Position numbers and translations under genes: made by a program. The notes beneath the pieces are model-generated. The model had not been told where the DNA came from. It saw nothing but the letters and a program-made list of their open reading frames with translations, and did not search any database. A stretch of 64,000 nucleotides of DNA from Pleurostoma richardsiae (lineage: Eukaryota; Ascomycota; Sordariomycetes; Calosphaeriales; Pleurostomataceae): the NCBI GenBank assembly GCA_030052745.1, contig JANBVO010000010.1, positions 434,001 to 498,000 of the forward strand, in the 5' to 3' direction. The first letter of the stretch is position 1. Each line of letters starts with the position of its first letter. Positions 1 through 11,929 of the stretch are shown here, one piece after another.

Positions 1-1270
1 ACAAAAGCTGCGCCGACAAGGAATACGTGGCCAGCAATTCTCAGTCGACCCCAGCATAAGCGTGTCTTGGCTGAGATACCACACCGCAAACGTCTTGTCA
101 CTTATGAGTTACGGGTTACAGTCTGCATGTTTATGAAAATACCTCGTTCATTTGAGGAAAAACTACCAGGTCTATACTGTACATCTTATGAGCCTTGAAG
201 CCCAACCTCCACATCCTTCACCTGCGTGAGTTTCTGGTGTTCGCGTGCTCCCCATTGCCGCCGCCTAAGCCGCAGCAACACCCGCCGAAACTAGAGATTC
301 TAATGTTAAGCGTGAGTTTCTCCTTTGGGTTGAGAGAGAGTACCTACCCGCCGCTAAGCCCACTGTCGGTGCGTCCTCCCCCGCGCTGCGTCGGTTCAAA
401 GGGCTGTGCTTGAGCGGGATCCATCTGGACATGATAGACGATGTTAGCTCTGTTCAGCAACAGTTCTGTCTCAGCAAATCCGAAGGGGAGACTCACAGGT
501 TGAGTGGGAGTATAACTATCGGAGCTTTCCTGAAGCTGCGGTGGGTTATAGGTCCTAGGATGGTCAGATACGCCTGCATGGAGAGGTGAACTCGAGTTCC
601 GAGAGACGGACTTGGGGAGTTGCTTCGGATCTTGGGCCATAGCTACGGTATTCAAGTACAGGAACTTGGAATTGAGGTTTGAATTGACTTCAGTGTCTTG
701 CAGTTGAACTCCATGGACACAGGAGGGGAGATACCCTCAGCTATCTATATAGAAAAACATCACATACGAAGCAGGATACTCTGTTGCCGCCCTCGAAAGA
801 GAACCTGTGAACCGCTCAGGATGTTGCTGCCGCTGACCACATTTGTGACCACCGGGCCGGCAGCAGACCAGAGTTGCGCCAAATCACAAGCCTGTTAGAG
901 TCGCCCGAGGATCAAAACGATTACTCACAACGGACACAACTTGCCAAGAGACCAATGTGAGCCGAGCGTCTTGGCCATTCCAGTGTTATCCGACACAAGG
1001 GCTTCTGAAGTGGGCTGTTGGGTGCGACCCATCGTTCTGATTGCGCGCGCGTGTGGTGGACGTTGGGTCAAATCTCAGGCCTCCAACCCCCACTCGTTCC
1101 CGTTTTAACCGATGCAGATAAGGCAGCTCAGCTTCTTATTCTGCACGCTTGCCCGAGCAAGCAAAAGGAGGCCTCATTCCCCAAACCAACAACGTTACCC
1201 TTCATAAAGTGACGGCCCGAAACAGTGACCAGGGCTATCTAAGCGCCGCCAAGGAATCGCATCATCTACT
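1..1270. other. No supported gene; region upstream of the WW-domain gene
   Basis: Only short frames of up to about 100 codons occur here, on both strands, without family resemblance or plausible intron junctions. The last few hundred bases are the presumed promoter and 5' leader of the WW-domain gene. I see no repeat or RNA gene. Confidence 0.5.
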
Positions 1271-2251
1271 ATGTCTTTTTTTAAGAGCCTCAGGAGCGAG
1301 TTCGAGGGCTTGAGGGTGGGCGACAAAGACAGAGAGGCGGAATATTCGGGTAAGCTCGTCTTCCTCTCACCCAAGGTAGTATTCCCATTCGCTCGATCTG
1401 ACAGGATCCCAGCCCAGCGGGACTACCCGCCTCCGCAGCACTACGGAAGCGGCCCGCGTTCGCAGCAGGGTTACGACTACGGCTCCTCAGCACCGCCGCC
1501 ATCCGATCATGAGAAGCCACCAGGGCCGACGTACTCGCCTCCGTCAGACAAGCCGCCCATCCCCTCTGGCTGGATCCCGCAGTGGGACCACAACTACCAG
1601 CGTTGGTTCTACATCGAGCAGGCCACTGGTCGGTCGCAGTGGGAAGCGCCTGGCTATGTTGCAGTCCCTTCGACCATGCCTGAGGCCGAAGACCGCGGTT
1701 ATGGTGGCCATAATTATCCCCCGGCAGGCGGTTATGCTGGTTATGGCCAGGGTGGCGGCGGCTATGCCTCGCATCCCTATGGCACTGGTGGGGAACAGCG
1801 CGAGGAGAAGAGTCACAGCGGCATGCTCCTGGGCGCTGCTGGTGGCCTGGCGGTTGGTGCTATTGGAGGAGCGATGCTAGCCAACGCATTAGGTGTGTTC
1901 TTGTCTTGCGTCACTGTGAGCCTTTCCTGGATGCGGGTATGCTGACGCTCTTTGAAAGACGACTCCGACGACGAGCACCATCACCAGGCCGCGTATGCCC
2001 CCACCGCAGAGTATGCCGCCCCCCAGTACGACGAGGCGCCTATGCCACCGCCTGTCCTGCCTCCAGTGGACGCTTACGGTGACGAGGTGAGCAGTAGCGA
2101 CCGGGAGTCCGTGCAGGAGGCCCGCGAGGACTATGAGGAGGCCCTCGCCGAAGCTGCGGACTCTGATGCAAGCAGTAGCGAGCAGGAGGAGCTCGAGGAG
2201 GCGAGGGAGGAGTACCAAGAGGAGTATGAGGAGGCCTACTATGACGAGTAG
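1271..2251 (+). CDS. WW-domain protein with glycine-zipper segment and acidic tail
   Basis: The ATG at 1271 opens MSFFKSLRSEFEGL. A WW domain follows (about residues 96-130), with the two signature tryptophans in GWIPQWD and SQWEAPG; WW domains bind proline-rich peptides. Next comes a Gly/Tyr-rich stretch and a glycine-zipper-like hydrophobic segment (GMLLGAAGGLAVGAIGG), which could insert in or associate with membranes. The last part is strongly acidic (Asp/Glu-rich). A GT-AG intron at 1893-1958 is required: it joins ANAL to DDSDDEHH in frame. A second possible intron, 1350-1412 (63 nt), is free of stops and divisible by three, so it may be retained or spliced. Small fungal proteins of this architecture are widespread but uncharacterised. 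The partner is unknown. Confidence 0.8.
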
Positions 2252-2499
2252 ACTTGCTGGTGCGATGGCGGGCGGATGGTCTAGGATCGCAGATCATTCT
2301 AGATATGCACAGGTGGACTTCACGAGAGAATGAGACAATGAGATAGATCATGAGAATGCACCATGGCATACTGGGCACCTCCCCTATTGATGAGATGACG
2401 GACGAATCATACGATAACATCCTGTCACCGCTATTGTTTTGCTGCTAGCCCATCACAGTTCTTCAACGCCCTGAAACGCCTTCCAGACTCTATCTGTAC

Positions 2500-4366
2500 T
2501 TACACGAGGATGATATCTTGAAGTTCGGATTTACTCCCAAAACCTTCGCCATTCATCAAACCGTAGACATAAGTCTCGCCGACGAGCTGAAAGGTCCTCC
2601 TGCTCTCTCTTACTGACCGAAGCACATACGGCGTGGCCGCACCGCTGACCAGCGCCACATCATCCCCAGGGGCAGTGGACCAAGATGCTAGCCCTATATA
2701 TACCTTCTCTGTGATGTATATTTTCCTATAGTCACACATCTCGAGGCGATCAATGTACTGCATCATTCCTTCTTCGATGGCAGGATCAGTTCGCGACCTG
2801 TGCTCTAACCCATCTAGAAACCAGTAGGTGAAGAGGCGCCTGTAGAGTTGCTGCAGGTTGACTCTACTTTCGTAATCTGTCACAGAGGGAACCTCCTGGC
2901 CCGCTACGAGCGTTTGCACGAACGCCTCCGCCAGGCTGTCACCTGTTGGGTACGTGCTGAGCTTCTCGGTCATCCTCTCCCACTGCCAGAACTTCCGGAT
3001 GCGTCGCGGTCCTTTCTTGTCTGGGGGGACCCCGAAGAAATTGACAGCGATAGATTTTATGGCCGTACCAATACGGTTGTGCTGCCGAGACGGCAGCCGT
3101 CTCGGAGTCACGAACGTCTTCCCGACTATCGTAACTTTGTCGAACAACAGGCCACGGACGGTCAGTCTATTACCATCGAGTGACACATCCCACTTGCGCT
3201 CAGAATTGCCCCCGGCATTTGGAGGCGTCCCCCAGGTCGCTATCAACAGCATAGCCGGGGACGGGGCAGACCAGTCTGGCACCCACGAGGGCAGACCACT
3301 CATCCTCCGCCATAAGGGGTCGGCAACCATGCTTAGACAGTCAAAGGACTCATTCAGAAAGAGCTTGGTAGTAGTCTTGAAAAGTTCTTGCACTGACAGT
3401 TTGTAGTTCGGGACGATGGTCCTAGAGAGCGAGCAAGAGGCCAGACCAAGCAGACCGTAGACGTGATCAAGGGGGTTGCTTGCCACACTCCCGTTCGAAA
3501 GGTACATGAGCTTTTCTAGCATGACGTCGTCCGCCGTTGAGACGTCGTTTCGGATGTCGAGCAGCTGGAAGAAGGGGAGCATGGAAGAGACGATGTCCCT
3601 CTCCTCAAGCGCGATATATCCCGCGGCGAGCTCGAGGCGTTTCCACGATGTGATGTGACGGCCCCACATGACGGTGACTGTCTTTGCCAGAACAATTTCC
3701 TGTATTATCCAGAGCCGCAGGAACCATGGATTTGAGAACAGCTCTTCGACTGCTGCCCACGCTGGGTAGATCGGCCTTGACGCTGGAATCTTGTCGAAAA
3801 GCTCCGCGACCCTGGGCCTGTCGGTATTTTCTCTCTATGCCGAGGCGGAGTCACCCAGTTCTACTGCATCAGCCACGGTGCTTATGACCTCGAAAGCCTT
3901 CTGGGTCAATGACGTCTCGGCGCCTAGCCAAACAATGACATTCGTTCCCACATAGACGTTGCGCATCTGCCCAACCTGATGCCCCTTCTCATCGGTGTTC
4001 TCTTGATCTATGCACAAAGCATCGACCCAGAGTACCCGTTCCCTGTCCTGTAGCCGCAGGGCTCGCAGGGCATGAAACAGGTTACAGCCTATGTATGGGC
4101 TTGCCGTCACACATTACGGCATGATTCTTGCTGTGATTTCCCCACATGTAGGATAGGGCTTCGTATTGTAGGGGCTGGTCCACCATGTGAGTCTGGAAAG
4201 AGACGTGAAGCTCATCTTCAACCTGCCCCGGTTTAAGGTGGAGAAGACGAATAAAGCCTTGGGGTATTTCTTCATAACGGTACTCTTCCCCAATGATCCT
4301 TTGGCTTAGCGTGTGAACACCGCATGGTGTTGCCGGAGGTATGGATTGGTGAATCGCCTTTGTCAC
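2500..4366 (-). pseudogene. HET-domain (heterokaryon incompatibility) gene, broken
   Basis: On the minus strand the conserved HET blocks appear in order: YEALSYMWGN, IGCNLFHALRALR, LWVDALCIDQEN with QVGQMRNVYVGTNVIVWLG, and the SNPWFLRLWIIQE block before VTVMWG. A long C-terminal region follows (about 390 codons, ending at 2500). HET proteins are fungal self/non-self recognition factors that can trigger compartment death. Here the domain cannot be read in one frame. There are about two breaks inside it, and neither can be explained by an intron of plausible length (candidate GT-AG pairs would be 20-30 nt). The remaining coding sequence is well preserved, so the loss looks recent, or it could be a sequencing error. 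Very large HET families with many decayed members are normal in Pezizomycotina. Confidence 0.72.
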
Positions 4367-5443
4367 CTGGCTCTCAATCTGACGACATCTTCGTTTCCTG
4401 CGTATTGTTCAGCTCCATACCTTGTTGCGTCGTACTACATAGCCACATAAAAATCAAAACAGGAACTTATCGTCGTACCTTTGCCATTCAGTGACGCATT
4501 CGTGGCTCCTATAATGCTTCCGGTGAAGTGGTATAGGCACCGAGAGATCCAATTCTAGTCTCTCTTGAATCGGGCTGATAATATGTTTCTCAAGATCTCG
4601 CTGCAGACGGATTACTGTGTTCAACCAGGATCCCATTTTGAGCTCATGCGGCACCTCGGATAAAGATGGACGGCTCACACAAGTAAAATGTAATAGTTGG
4701 GAAACCCTTCGATCTGGGAGACCAGATGATAAGATACGAAGCCGTCTCTGTCAAGGTCAAACCGACAGTATAAAGTCACTAAGTGTTGCCCATGAGATTT
4801 CTCGCTACAGTATGAAGGGAGTTGAGACGTAAGAGTTCATTGACAGCGCAACACGTGGACCTTGTTTCACCTGCTTGATGTTGGTGGCATCAAGAACGAA
4901 TGGCGTCGGGTGAGTTAACGCCCAGCGGCCTCGAGGGTGCCTCGCTGCCTAACTTCCTGACAGGGATGTTTCACGTGCCCCAAAACTATATGTGAATGCG
5001 GCGCAGACACGTGTACAATGGAGCACAGTATCTTTAAATTGTGTGAGGTCTATTAGAACCGTGTCTATCTACTCCGTAGCCTCGTGAGCATTATTCCCTC
5101 CTAAACGTTGTCCAGTCGTACGAGAGGCGGACTGAGATCGGTATGTAGTTTGGCTTGAGAAGTCGAGGCACTCAGACATTAATTACACGCTGCCTCCAGA
5201 AGTCGGCAGTCTCCGCTTCTTCCAAGGTTTTCTCACAACTCAAGACAGCAGCTCTCACTCGATCAGCAGCGTTGACTTCATCTTAGAAGATGACCATGAT
5301 TCATTATTAAGTACAAAAGAGAGTTAGCTGATGTATCCTGAACAGCATCCGCGGTCCCCATCCACAGTCACCTTGATGTCTCGTAGATAAACCAAAGGCC
5401 TTCAAAATGAAAGCAAACGATAAAAACAGGGTATGACGCTCGA
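4367..5443. other. Intergenic, no supported gene
   Basis: The largest frame is a 74-codon minus-strand ORF (4454-4678) with no recognisable family. It could be a leader exon of the HET gene, but no junction supports this. The right end includes the 3' flank of the BTB gene. Confidence 0.4.
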
Positions 5444-6579
5444 TCAGTACAGGTAATGGCCTCGACTACTTTCCAATTCCAACCCCTGAACTCGCGACCC
5501 AATCGTCTCCAGCTTTGACTGCATGGCTATCTTCTCTTTGCAATTATGAACATCGGCGCTAAAACTTAGGCTTAGAGTGGCCAGTTCGGGCGATGAGTCT
5601 GGTGTAGGTCCCTGAGCAGGGTGTGTATTCGGTGTCTTTCGCTTCCTCGTCTGTTCTCTCACTGTTGACTGGGTCTGCCACGGAGCTGATTCTAGTTTCG
5701 AAACCTGAGTCTGGAAGTCGCTGACAGCAGTTTGGACAGTTCCGAAGCTTATCCCAGAAAAGGGCTTTGTCGGACTGGGCCACGCAAGCTTGTCCCGGCG
5801 CAGAGTCTTGAGTAGCGTTCCAAGGAGGAGTGCGTCACACCCTGAAGCACATGGTGCTTTGCCGTCAACCAAATCTTCGAGGACGCCATCGATGACGGAC
5901 AAGCCTTCCGTCACCAGCTTCTGCCGCATTTCATCAATGGATTCTGGATCTGCGGTTAGCAGCGATGGAGTCTTAACTGAGAGGTGTTCTCACTGATTAT
6001 CTTCTCCCGTATAGGCAGTCCGACACTCGTAATGGGCCCGGTGCTCTTCAGTATTGCCGTACGCGTGACCAGTTTGAAAGTGGCGGGTCGACGGAATACG
6101 TAGGAGATGTAGATCCATCGTGCAACGTTTATCTCGTCCTCGGCGAATACGGAGTCTGGCAGCTGTCGAGCCCACCGATCGGCGTAGATCTCGACTGGAT
6201 CAAACAGCTTGTACTCGTCGACAAACACCGCAATGTTCGCCAGTGTTTCCGCATCCACCGACTTTGGAACTTTGCTACCCCGTCCATGGATGATGTTCAT
6301 CACGATGGTGACAGCGGCCGGATCGAAGCCTTCTAAGACTACATGGATGCGCCCATCGGGCTGAGGAGCATCGCTGGCTTCCCACTTCCATTTCAATTGG
6401 TTCTTGAAGTCCTTGGACGCAAGGCTGAGGTGTTTCGAGGAGACCTTGATGCGCAGCTCTAACGGGGTAGCGGTGGCAGCCTGTGCATCCTTACCCTCCG
6501 CCCGCGCGAGGTCCTTCGTGGATGCCGGCACGATAAGGAGAGTGTCTGCGTCCGGGTCGACCTCGTACACCTTGTACAT
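5444..6579 (-). CDS. BTB/POZ-type domain protein
   Basis: Two exons, 6579-5994 and 5949-5444, are joined across a 44-nt intron (5950-5993, branch GCTAAC), giving IINPESIDEMRQKLV and a 363-residue product. The N-terminal half resembles fungal BTB/POZ proteins: a short beta entry (YKVYEVDPDADTLLIVP), the LRIKVSSKHLSLAS segment typical of the BTB core, and then VFVDEYKLFDPVEIYADRW, which matches the helix after the BTB fold in this family. The C-terminal half is basic and helical with a Ser/Thr/Pro linker. BTB domains dimerise or recruit partners such as Cul3 ligases; these stand-alone fungal versions have no assigned pathway. Start at MYKVYEV is the first ATG of the frame. Function unknown. Confidence 0.75.
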
Positions 6580-7238
6580 GTTGTTGACTTTGCAGAAAAT
6601 CCGCTTCTAGAATATTAATTACGGAGCAAATTCCTTGATGACGAGTTCTGTCTGGCTTTGAGACATTTGTTGGTGAGATTTCGGCTCGCTGAGCTGACCG
6701 TTAAGGAGGTTCGGTCGTCTTTCTAATGGCGCGAAGGCGGACCGTGATCACGCAATCGCCGAAGTGGCCTTTACCCCCTCCTAATCGCCAACCAATAAGC
6801 AAAGCAACTCGAGTAACCAGACCATCTGGGCTTAGACCCTAGGAAGTCGTCCGAAAGACGATTACTGATGCATACTAGGCTAGATGGCTTTTCACGCCCC
6901 TCGAACAGCTCGTTCTTCGGGTTGAGTTTGCAGGATAAAAAGCCTGCTGCATGTTAGGCTGCGAAGCAGTTCATGGCTATCACTCGCTTAGGAATTTCAC
7001 GGGGCGAACTTTCGAATTCTCCATCCAGAGATCCTTATCAGCAGACCGGTTGCACCAACTTCAAGTCCAGACGCTGGTTTGAACCCAGTCATTTTCCACT
7101 TGAGAGAACCGATTGCTTGAACATACCCATGATACTTGATACTACAGACGTAGCGGAACAGAGGAACTACGAGAAGGAGCAGGTGATCAAAGTAGCGTCC
7201 CAAACTGTGACAATCGCCCTTTTGTTTCAATGACTGCC
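6580..7238. other. Intergenic, between BTB start and transporter end
   Basis: This holds the presumed BTB promoter and the 3' flank of the MFS gene. The small frames at 6973-7233 (both strands) have no family match and lack a usable splice context. Confidence 0.4.
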
Positions 7239-9094
7239 TTATTCGACATGGCCTCCCGTGGGCCCTTCTGCCTCGTGTTGCTTATCGCCGATATTCCTGG
7301 CCATCTCTAGGGTCTCGTTGATGGTAAACCGGCTGAGGTCTCTGTTCCCGACAAAGAGAGGAGCCTCCGAAAATAGATGGTTCATCTCCTCCAATGCGAG
7401 CTTCCTAGTTTCTGGAAGCATCGCCCAGAAGAAGACGGCATTAGTAAAATTCGTAACCTGCGGACTGATCAACATGCGCCGGTATGTCGGTTAAGTGATG
7501 CTAAACACCTACAACAAACAAGATGTAGAACCGCCACGCAGAGTGTTTCATCCCAATTGGCGTGACTTGTCCAATCATCGTGCTGCAGACAGTAATGTTA
7601 GCTCAGCGAGTGACAGAGTTGAAAGAAAAAGGACGGAGAGGGCTCTGCTGACTTGAAAGCAAACGATGTCATGGCAGCGATAGCCACTCCCTTCGATCTT
7701 GTCACAGTGTCAAATATTTCGGCTGGGATGATCCAAGCTGTAGGTTGTTAGTATTCGCCCGTCACATGAAGGTGTGGATCAGCTTACAGAGAGAGCCCAT
7801 TGTTGCGAACGTGAAGTTGAAGAGCCAAGTCATGACAATAAACCCCCAGTGGGCACCCGAATTGTCAGATGACGGTGGAAATTTGGCGAGCAGTATTGTG
7901 CTGATGATATACGTCACGCACATCGCCAGATTGCCAAAGATGATGAGACCGCGACGACCGACCTTATCGACAAAGAGCATGATCAGGAGTTCTCCGACAA
8001 GGCCAATTACAGAGTTGATTGCCTGGTACCGCAAAGTGTCGGTCCCATTGATGCCTATCTGCTCCTAGAGGCAAGTCAGTCCTGTCCGATCCTGTGCAGA
8101 AACGGGGGGACCTACGAAGATTGTGACGGAGTAATATTGAATCGCGGAGATACCCGTCATTTGTGTCGCGGCCTGAATACCGCAGGCAAGCATTATACGC
8201 CGGAAGTTCGACTTCGTCCGGAAGAGTTCTGTGATAGACTTGGCCTCGCTCTCTTCCTCAATTATGACCTGCTCCCGGATCTGTTGGTACTCTGCCAGCA
8301 CCCAAGCATTGGTTGTGTCGTTATTGGCATGGAGCCTGGCGAGTGTGGCGAGTCCTTGTTCAGTCTTGCCTTTCTGGATCAACCACCGAGGTGATTCTGG
8401 GAACAATAGAATCAAGCCAGATAGCAGGGCAGCTGGAACTATCTGAATACCAAAGGGAATGCGCCATTGGCGATCATCAGTATATCCTACGTAAGTGCCA
8501 TAGCTGATCCAACTTCCACATACACCGCCGATACCGAGCATGAACTGTTGAAGGCCCGTGATGAATCCTCGAATCTCGGGGTGTGCCAGCTCCGCTTGGT
8601 AGAGGGGAATGATCATAGTCAGGACGCCGATGCTGGGCAATTTGCGAAATTAGAAGTAGGTACAATGATAATCTGAGAGGCAAGGAACATACGCAACACC
8701 CGCGATAAATCGGCCGGAGATAATATATGCATAATTCTCTGCGCCGGTCTGCAGTCCTCCGCCGAGGCAGAAGAAGAGACCGCCGATAATGATGGTAGCG
8801 CGGCGGCCCAGAAGGTCACTGGTGGCTCCAGCTAGGCCGGCTCCTACGAAAGCACCGGCGGTTAAGAGAGAGGCGACGAGACCAACTTCCGTTGTCGAGG
8901 GATGAAACTTGTTGTTGAATGACTGGCTAGAGACGACTGAATAGAAGTGTTTCAGTTGAGATACCTCGGTATGAATTCGCGGCGGGCGGGTACCGCTTAC
9001 CTTCTGCAACGATAGTCAGGTCGTATCCGTAAAGGAAAGATCCTAGAGCAGCAAAGGTGCTGACAAGGAGCTGGTAAGCCCTTGGCGGCAACAT
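7239..9094 (-). CDS. MFS sugar porter (hexose/pentose transporter family)
   Basis: Seven exons (9094-9001, 8936-8693, 8632-8116, 8064-7788, 7737-7653, 7582-7513, 7457-7239) give a continuous 501-residue protein, the usual length for sugar porters. Diagnostic motifs are GYDLTIVAE in TM1, DLLGRR after TM2, PESPRWL (about residues 191-197) in the central loop, DKVGRR in the second half, WIIPAEIFDT before TM11 and the C-terminal PETRKLALEEM (a PETKG-type motif). All six introns are 50-70 nt and each junction restores family-like sequence, for example VAEVVSSQSF and SFAFNTMIGQVTPIG. The protein should be a 12-TM plasma-membrane sugar:proton symporter. It is transcribed away from a GH51 arabinofuranosidase gene across an 804-bp gap, suggesting L-arabinose or a related sugar as substrate. 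That is inference from context; the substrate is not readable from sequence. Confidence 0.92.
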
Positions 9095-9898
9095 GATGAG
9101 TCGTTATTTTGACAACAGGGTCGTGCTTTAAGCATCGCCCCGATGGGAGAGGAGGGAAAGCATGGCCGCTCCCCTGATCTAAGTAATCACACTCACTCTT
9201 ACGATCGTATGTACGCCGTGGCCACGATGTCGGTCCAGGAGGAGCCGAAGGCGTCAGTAGTCCTACGGGAGTCTGGAGGGAGCTGATTGGAGCGGGAAGC
9301 AGTTCGTGAACGAATGATCGCGGGGTCCGGGAAGTCGGGGGAATGGTGCCCTGGGTCCCTGGGGATCGGTGTGATCTGTGGTTAGGCTCGCGTCTCGCGG
9401 TTCGCGGTTCGCTCTGGCAACCCCGAACTCTTCCCCGCGTAGCCCCCGCGGGGTCCCCACCCAGTTCAAGATCTTTAGCGTGGACAGACCATCACAAAGT
9501 TCATGGGCGCTGTCGGTGCGGTCGTACCTGCAACTCGTCTGTAGGTATGCATGTGGGTTTGGAATTGTGTATGGTAACTTGATGTTAGAATAGCAATGGA
9601 TGTACAACCTCACAAAGTGCTGATTATACGAGTAGAAGTTCGGTGTCGACCAACTCATTGGCGCGGAAGAGACGCCGTTGTCTTCAACTGGATTCGGTGA
9701 AGTTCCTCACGAGGACGACCGCCTAATGCGCAGGCGATGCCTGCCCAAGTTCCTCAAAACCCCCATCGATCTACGTATATACGATGTTTTCTGTCTCCGA
9801 AGTTCATTGGGCAATTCAAGGAGTCTTCAGTGATTTCTATCCTTCTGGTTGGGTCACATAGGACGGAGTCTCGCAATCTGCCTGGCATCATCAAGCCA
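9095..9898. promoter_or_regulatory. Shared divergent promoter of sugar porter and GH51 genes
   Basis: This 804-bp gap separates the two divergent starts. Between 9330 and 9453 there are five matches to the CreA/CRE1 carbon-repression consensus SYGGRG in either orientation: 9330-9335, 9359-9364, 9433-9438, 9444-9449 and 9448-9453, the last two forming a CCCCGCGGGG palindrome. Chance expectation in about 125 bp of uniform sequence is roughly 0.5, but the stretch is GC-rich. I found no clear XlnR/AraR site. Short frames here are not credible genes. Confidence 0.45.
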
Positions 9899-11929
9899 AT
9901 GCATCCAATCATAGTTTGCCTTTTCTCTTCGGCTCTGTCACTGAGCCTGAACGTTTCCCCATCGGGAGGAAATAAGAGCAGTCCTCTTCTATATGGTTTG
10001 CTCTATGAGGTGCGGTGTTTATACCCGGCATCTGGTTCCTCTTCCATCTACTTTATCTGACGTTTCAAGGACATCTATCATTCTGGAGATGGCGGAATGT
10101 ATGGGGAGCTGCTTCGGAATCGTGCCTTCCAAGGCTCGTCTTCCAATGGCCAAGCGAGCCTTGTTCGGAACACCGAATTCTGGCATCCTGTCGGCGGTGT
10201 AAGCTTGTCCGTCGATATGTCCTCTCCAACTCTCTCGTCTAGCCTTCCGTACCATATGAGAATGGATATTCCAACTGGTACCACGGGTGAGGTAGGGTTC
10301 TACAACGAGGGATTCTGGGGCTTTCACGTCGATTCGACTAAGCGCTACATCGCTAGCCTCTACATAAGGGGCAATTACTCCGGCCTTGTCAACTGCTATC
10401 TTCAAAGCAACACAGCGGGGGACCAGCTAGCCTACACAACAATGGACGTCGATCAAACCCAGCCCGGGGAATGGAGGCAGTTTTGCTCACCGACATTTAT
10501 GCCGGTGATGTCCTCTTCTGACGCCAACAGCACTTTTCATTTCACCTTCGACGGGAGTCAGCTGGCCGGGCAGAGCATGTATTTCAACCTCTTGAGCGTC
10601 TTCAAACAGACATACAAAAACCGCGTCAACGGGCTGCGAGAAGACCTCGCCGAGAGCGTTGAGAACCTGAAGGCTAAGTGGATCCGCTTACCCGGTGGGA
10701 ACAATATGGAAGGAACTTCATCTCCGTACTACTGGAAGTGGAACGAGACTATTGGGGGTCTGAAGAACCGTCCAGGGAGACCTGGAACTTGGGGCGACAT
10801 CAATACGGACGGATTCGGTCTGCTAGAAATGTTGCAGATGAGCCAAGACATGGGCCTGAAGACAGTGCTTGGGATCTGGGCCGGTCTGTATCTTGACGGC
10901 GAGGTCGTCTCCGAGCAGTCCCTGCAGCATTATGTCGTCAGTGCAATGAACGAGCTGGAGTTCCTTACGGTAGTGTCACTGAGACTCTAATCTATGTTCC
11001 AGTGCGGCTGACTTATTCAGGGGGACGCGGGTACGACGTATGGGGCCCAACGTGCCGCGCTCGGCTATCCTGACCCTTTCGCTATCGATCACGTCGAAAT
11101 TGGCAACGAGGATTATCTCAACGACGGCACGATCTCTTACAACACGTACCGTTTCATGGACTTTTACAAACCTATTCTGGAGGAATATCCCAGCATTGTC
11201 GCTATATCCACAATCAACCCTTCCCCTGCGGGCGTCGGCGGGAGTGCGATTGACCTGCACATATATGAGAACGAAGCCACTTTCGCGGACCTGTTCAACA
11301 CCTTCGACCAAGCGAGTCGAGACTTCCCAGTTTTCGTCGCTGAATACGCAGCAATTCGACCTGGGTCAAGCACGTCCGGACAAGTAGGCGCGCAGACCTT
11401 TGGGATGGCTTGCGCTGAAGCAATATTTCTTTTGGGATGCGAGCGAAACTCGGATGTTGTCGTTGGCTCCGCGTACGGCGCTTTAATCAAGAGCTACAAT
11501 GAAGAGCCTGGTTCCGTGGCAGTAATCAAGCATATGGCTAACGAGATCCTTCTTTTGATGAGCTATTATGTCCAAAAGCTATTTGCTGAAAACATGGGAA
11601 GTGAGACTCTTCCCGTCACTGCCACGGACGGAGGCTTTGGTCCCATCTACTGGTCAGCAACCGAGAACACGACCTCAACCATCTTGAAGCTCGTCAATTA
11701 CGGCGGTCAGACCGGGACAGAAAATGCAGTCAATGTAACCGTGTTTGGGTCTAGCAAGGAGGAGGCGACTCTGATCGTCTTGTCGGCACCCAATTCCACG
11801 AGTGTTAACAACTTACTAGCGCTAGGTGGGGAAGCGAGCGAGGTTTCAGTCACAACTGTTACTGGGAGCAACGGCCAATTCATGGTGGCATTCGGGAACG
11901 CCTTTGAGATTGCCATACTGGTCATCTAA
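9899..11929 (+). CDS. Secreted alpha-L-arabinofuranosidase, GH51 family
   Basis: Three exons (9899-10009, 10070-10969, 11021-11929) encode 639 residues, a normal size for fungal GH51 enzymes. The first exon supplies a signal peptide (MHPIIVCLFSSALSLSLNV) and joins YGLLYE to DIYHSGDGGMYGELLRNRAFQ, the family N-terminal signature. RLPGGNNMEG and GTWGDINTDGFGLLE are also GH51 hallmarks. The likely acid/base is Glu367 in VEIGNED and the nucleophile Glu445 in FVAEYA; both are present. The enzyme releases terminal arabinofuranosyl groups from arabinan and arabinoxylan outside the cell. The C-terminal beta domain (YYVQKLF onward) is complete. The divergent sugar porter next door fits uptake of the product. 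ATG 9899 was chosen because it gives the signal peptide; the longer upstream frame would bury it. Confidence 0.93.
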
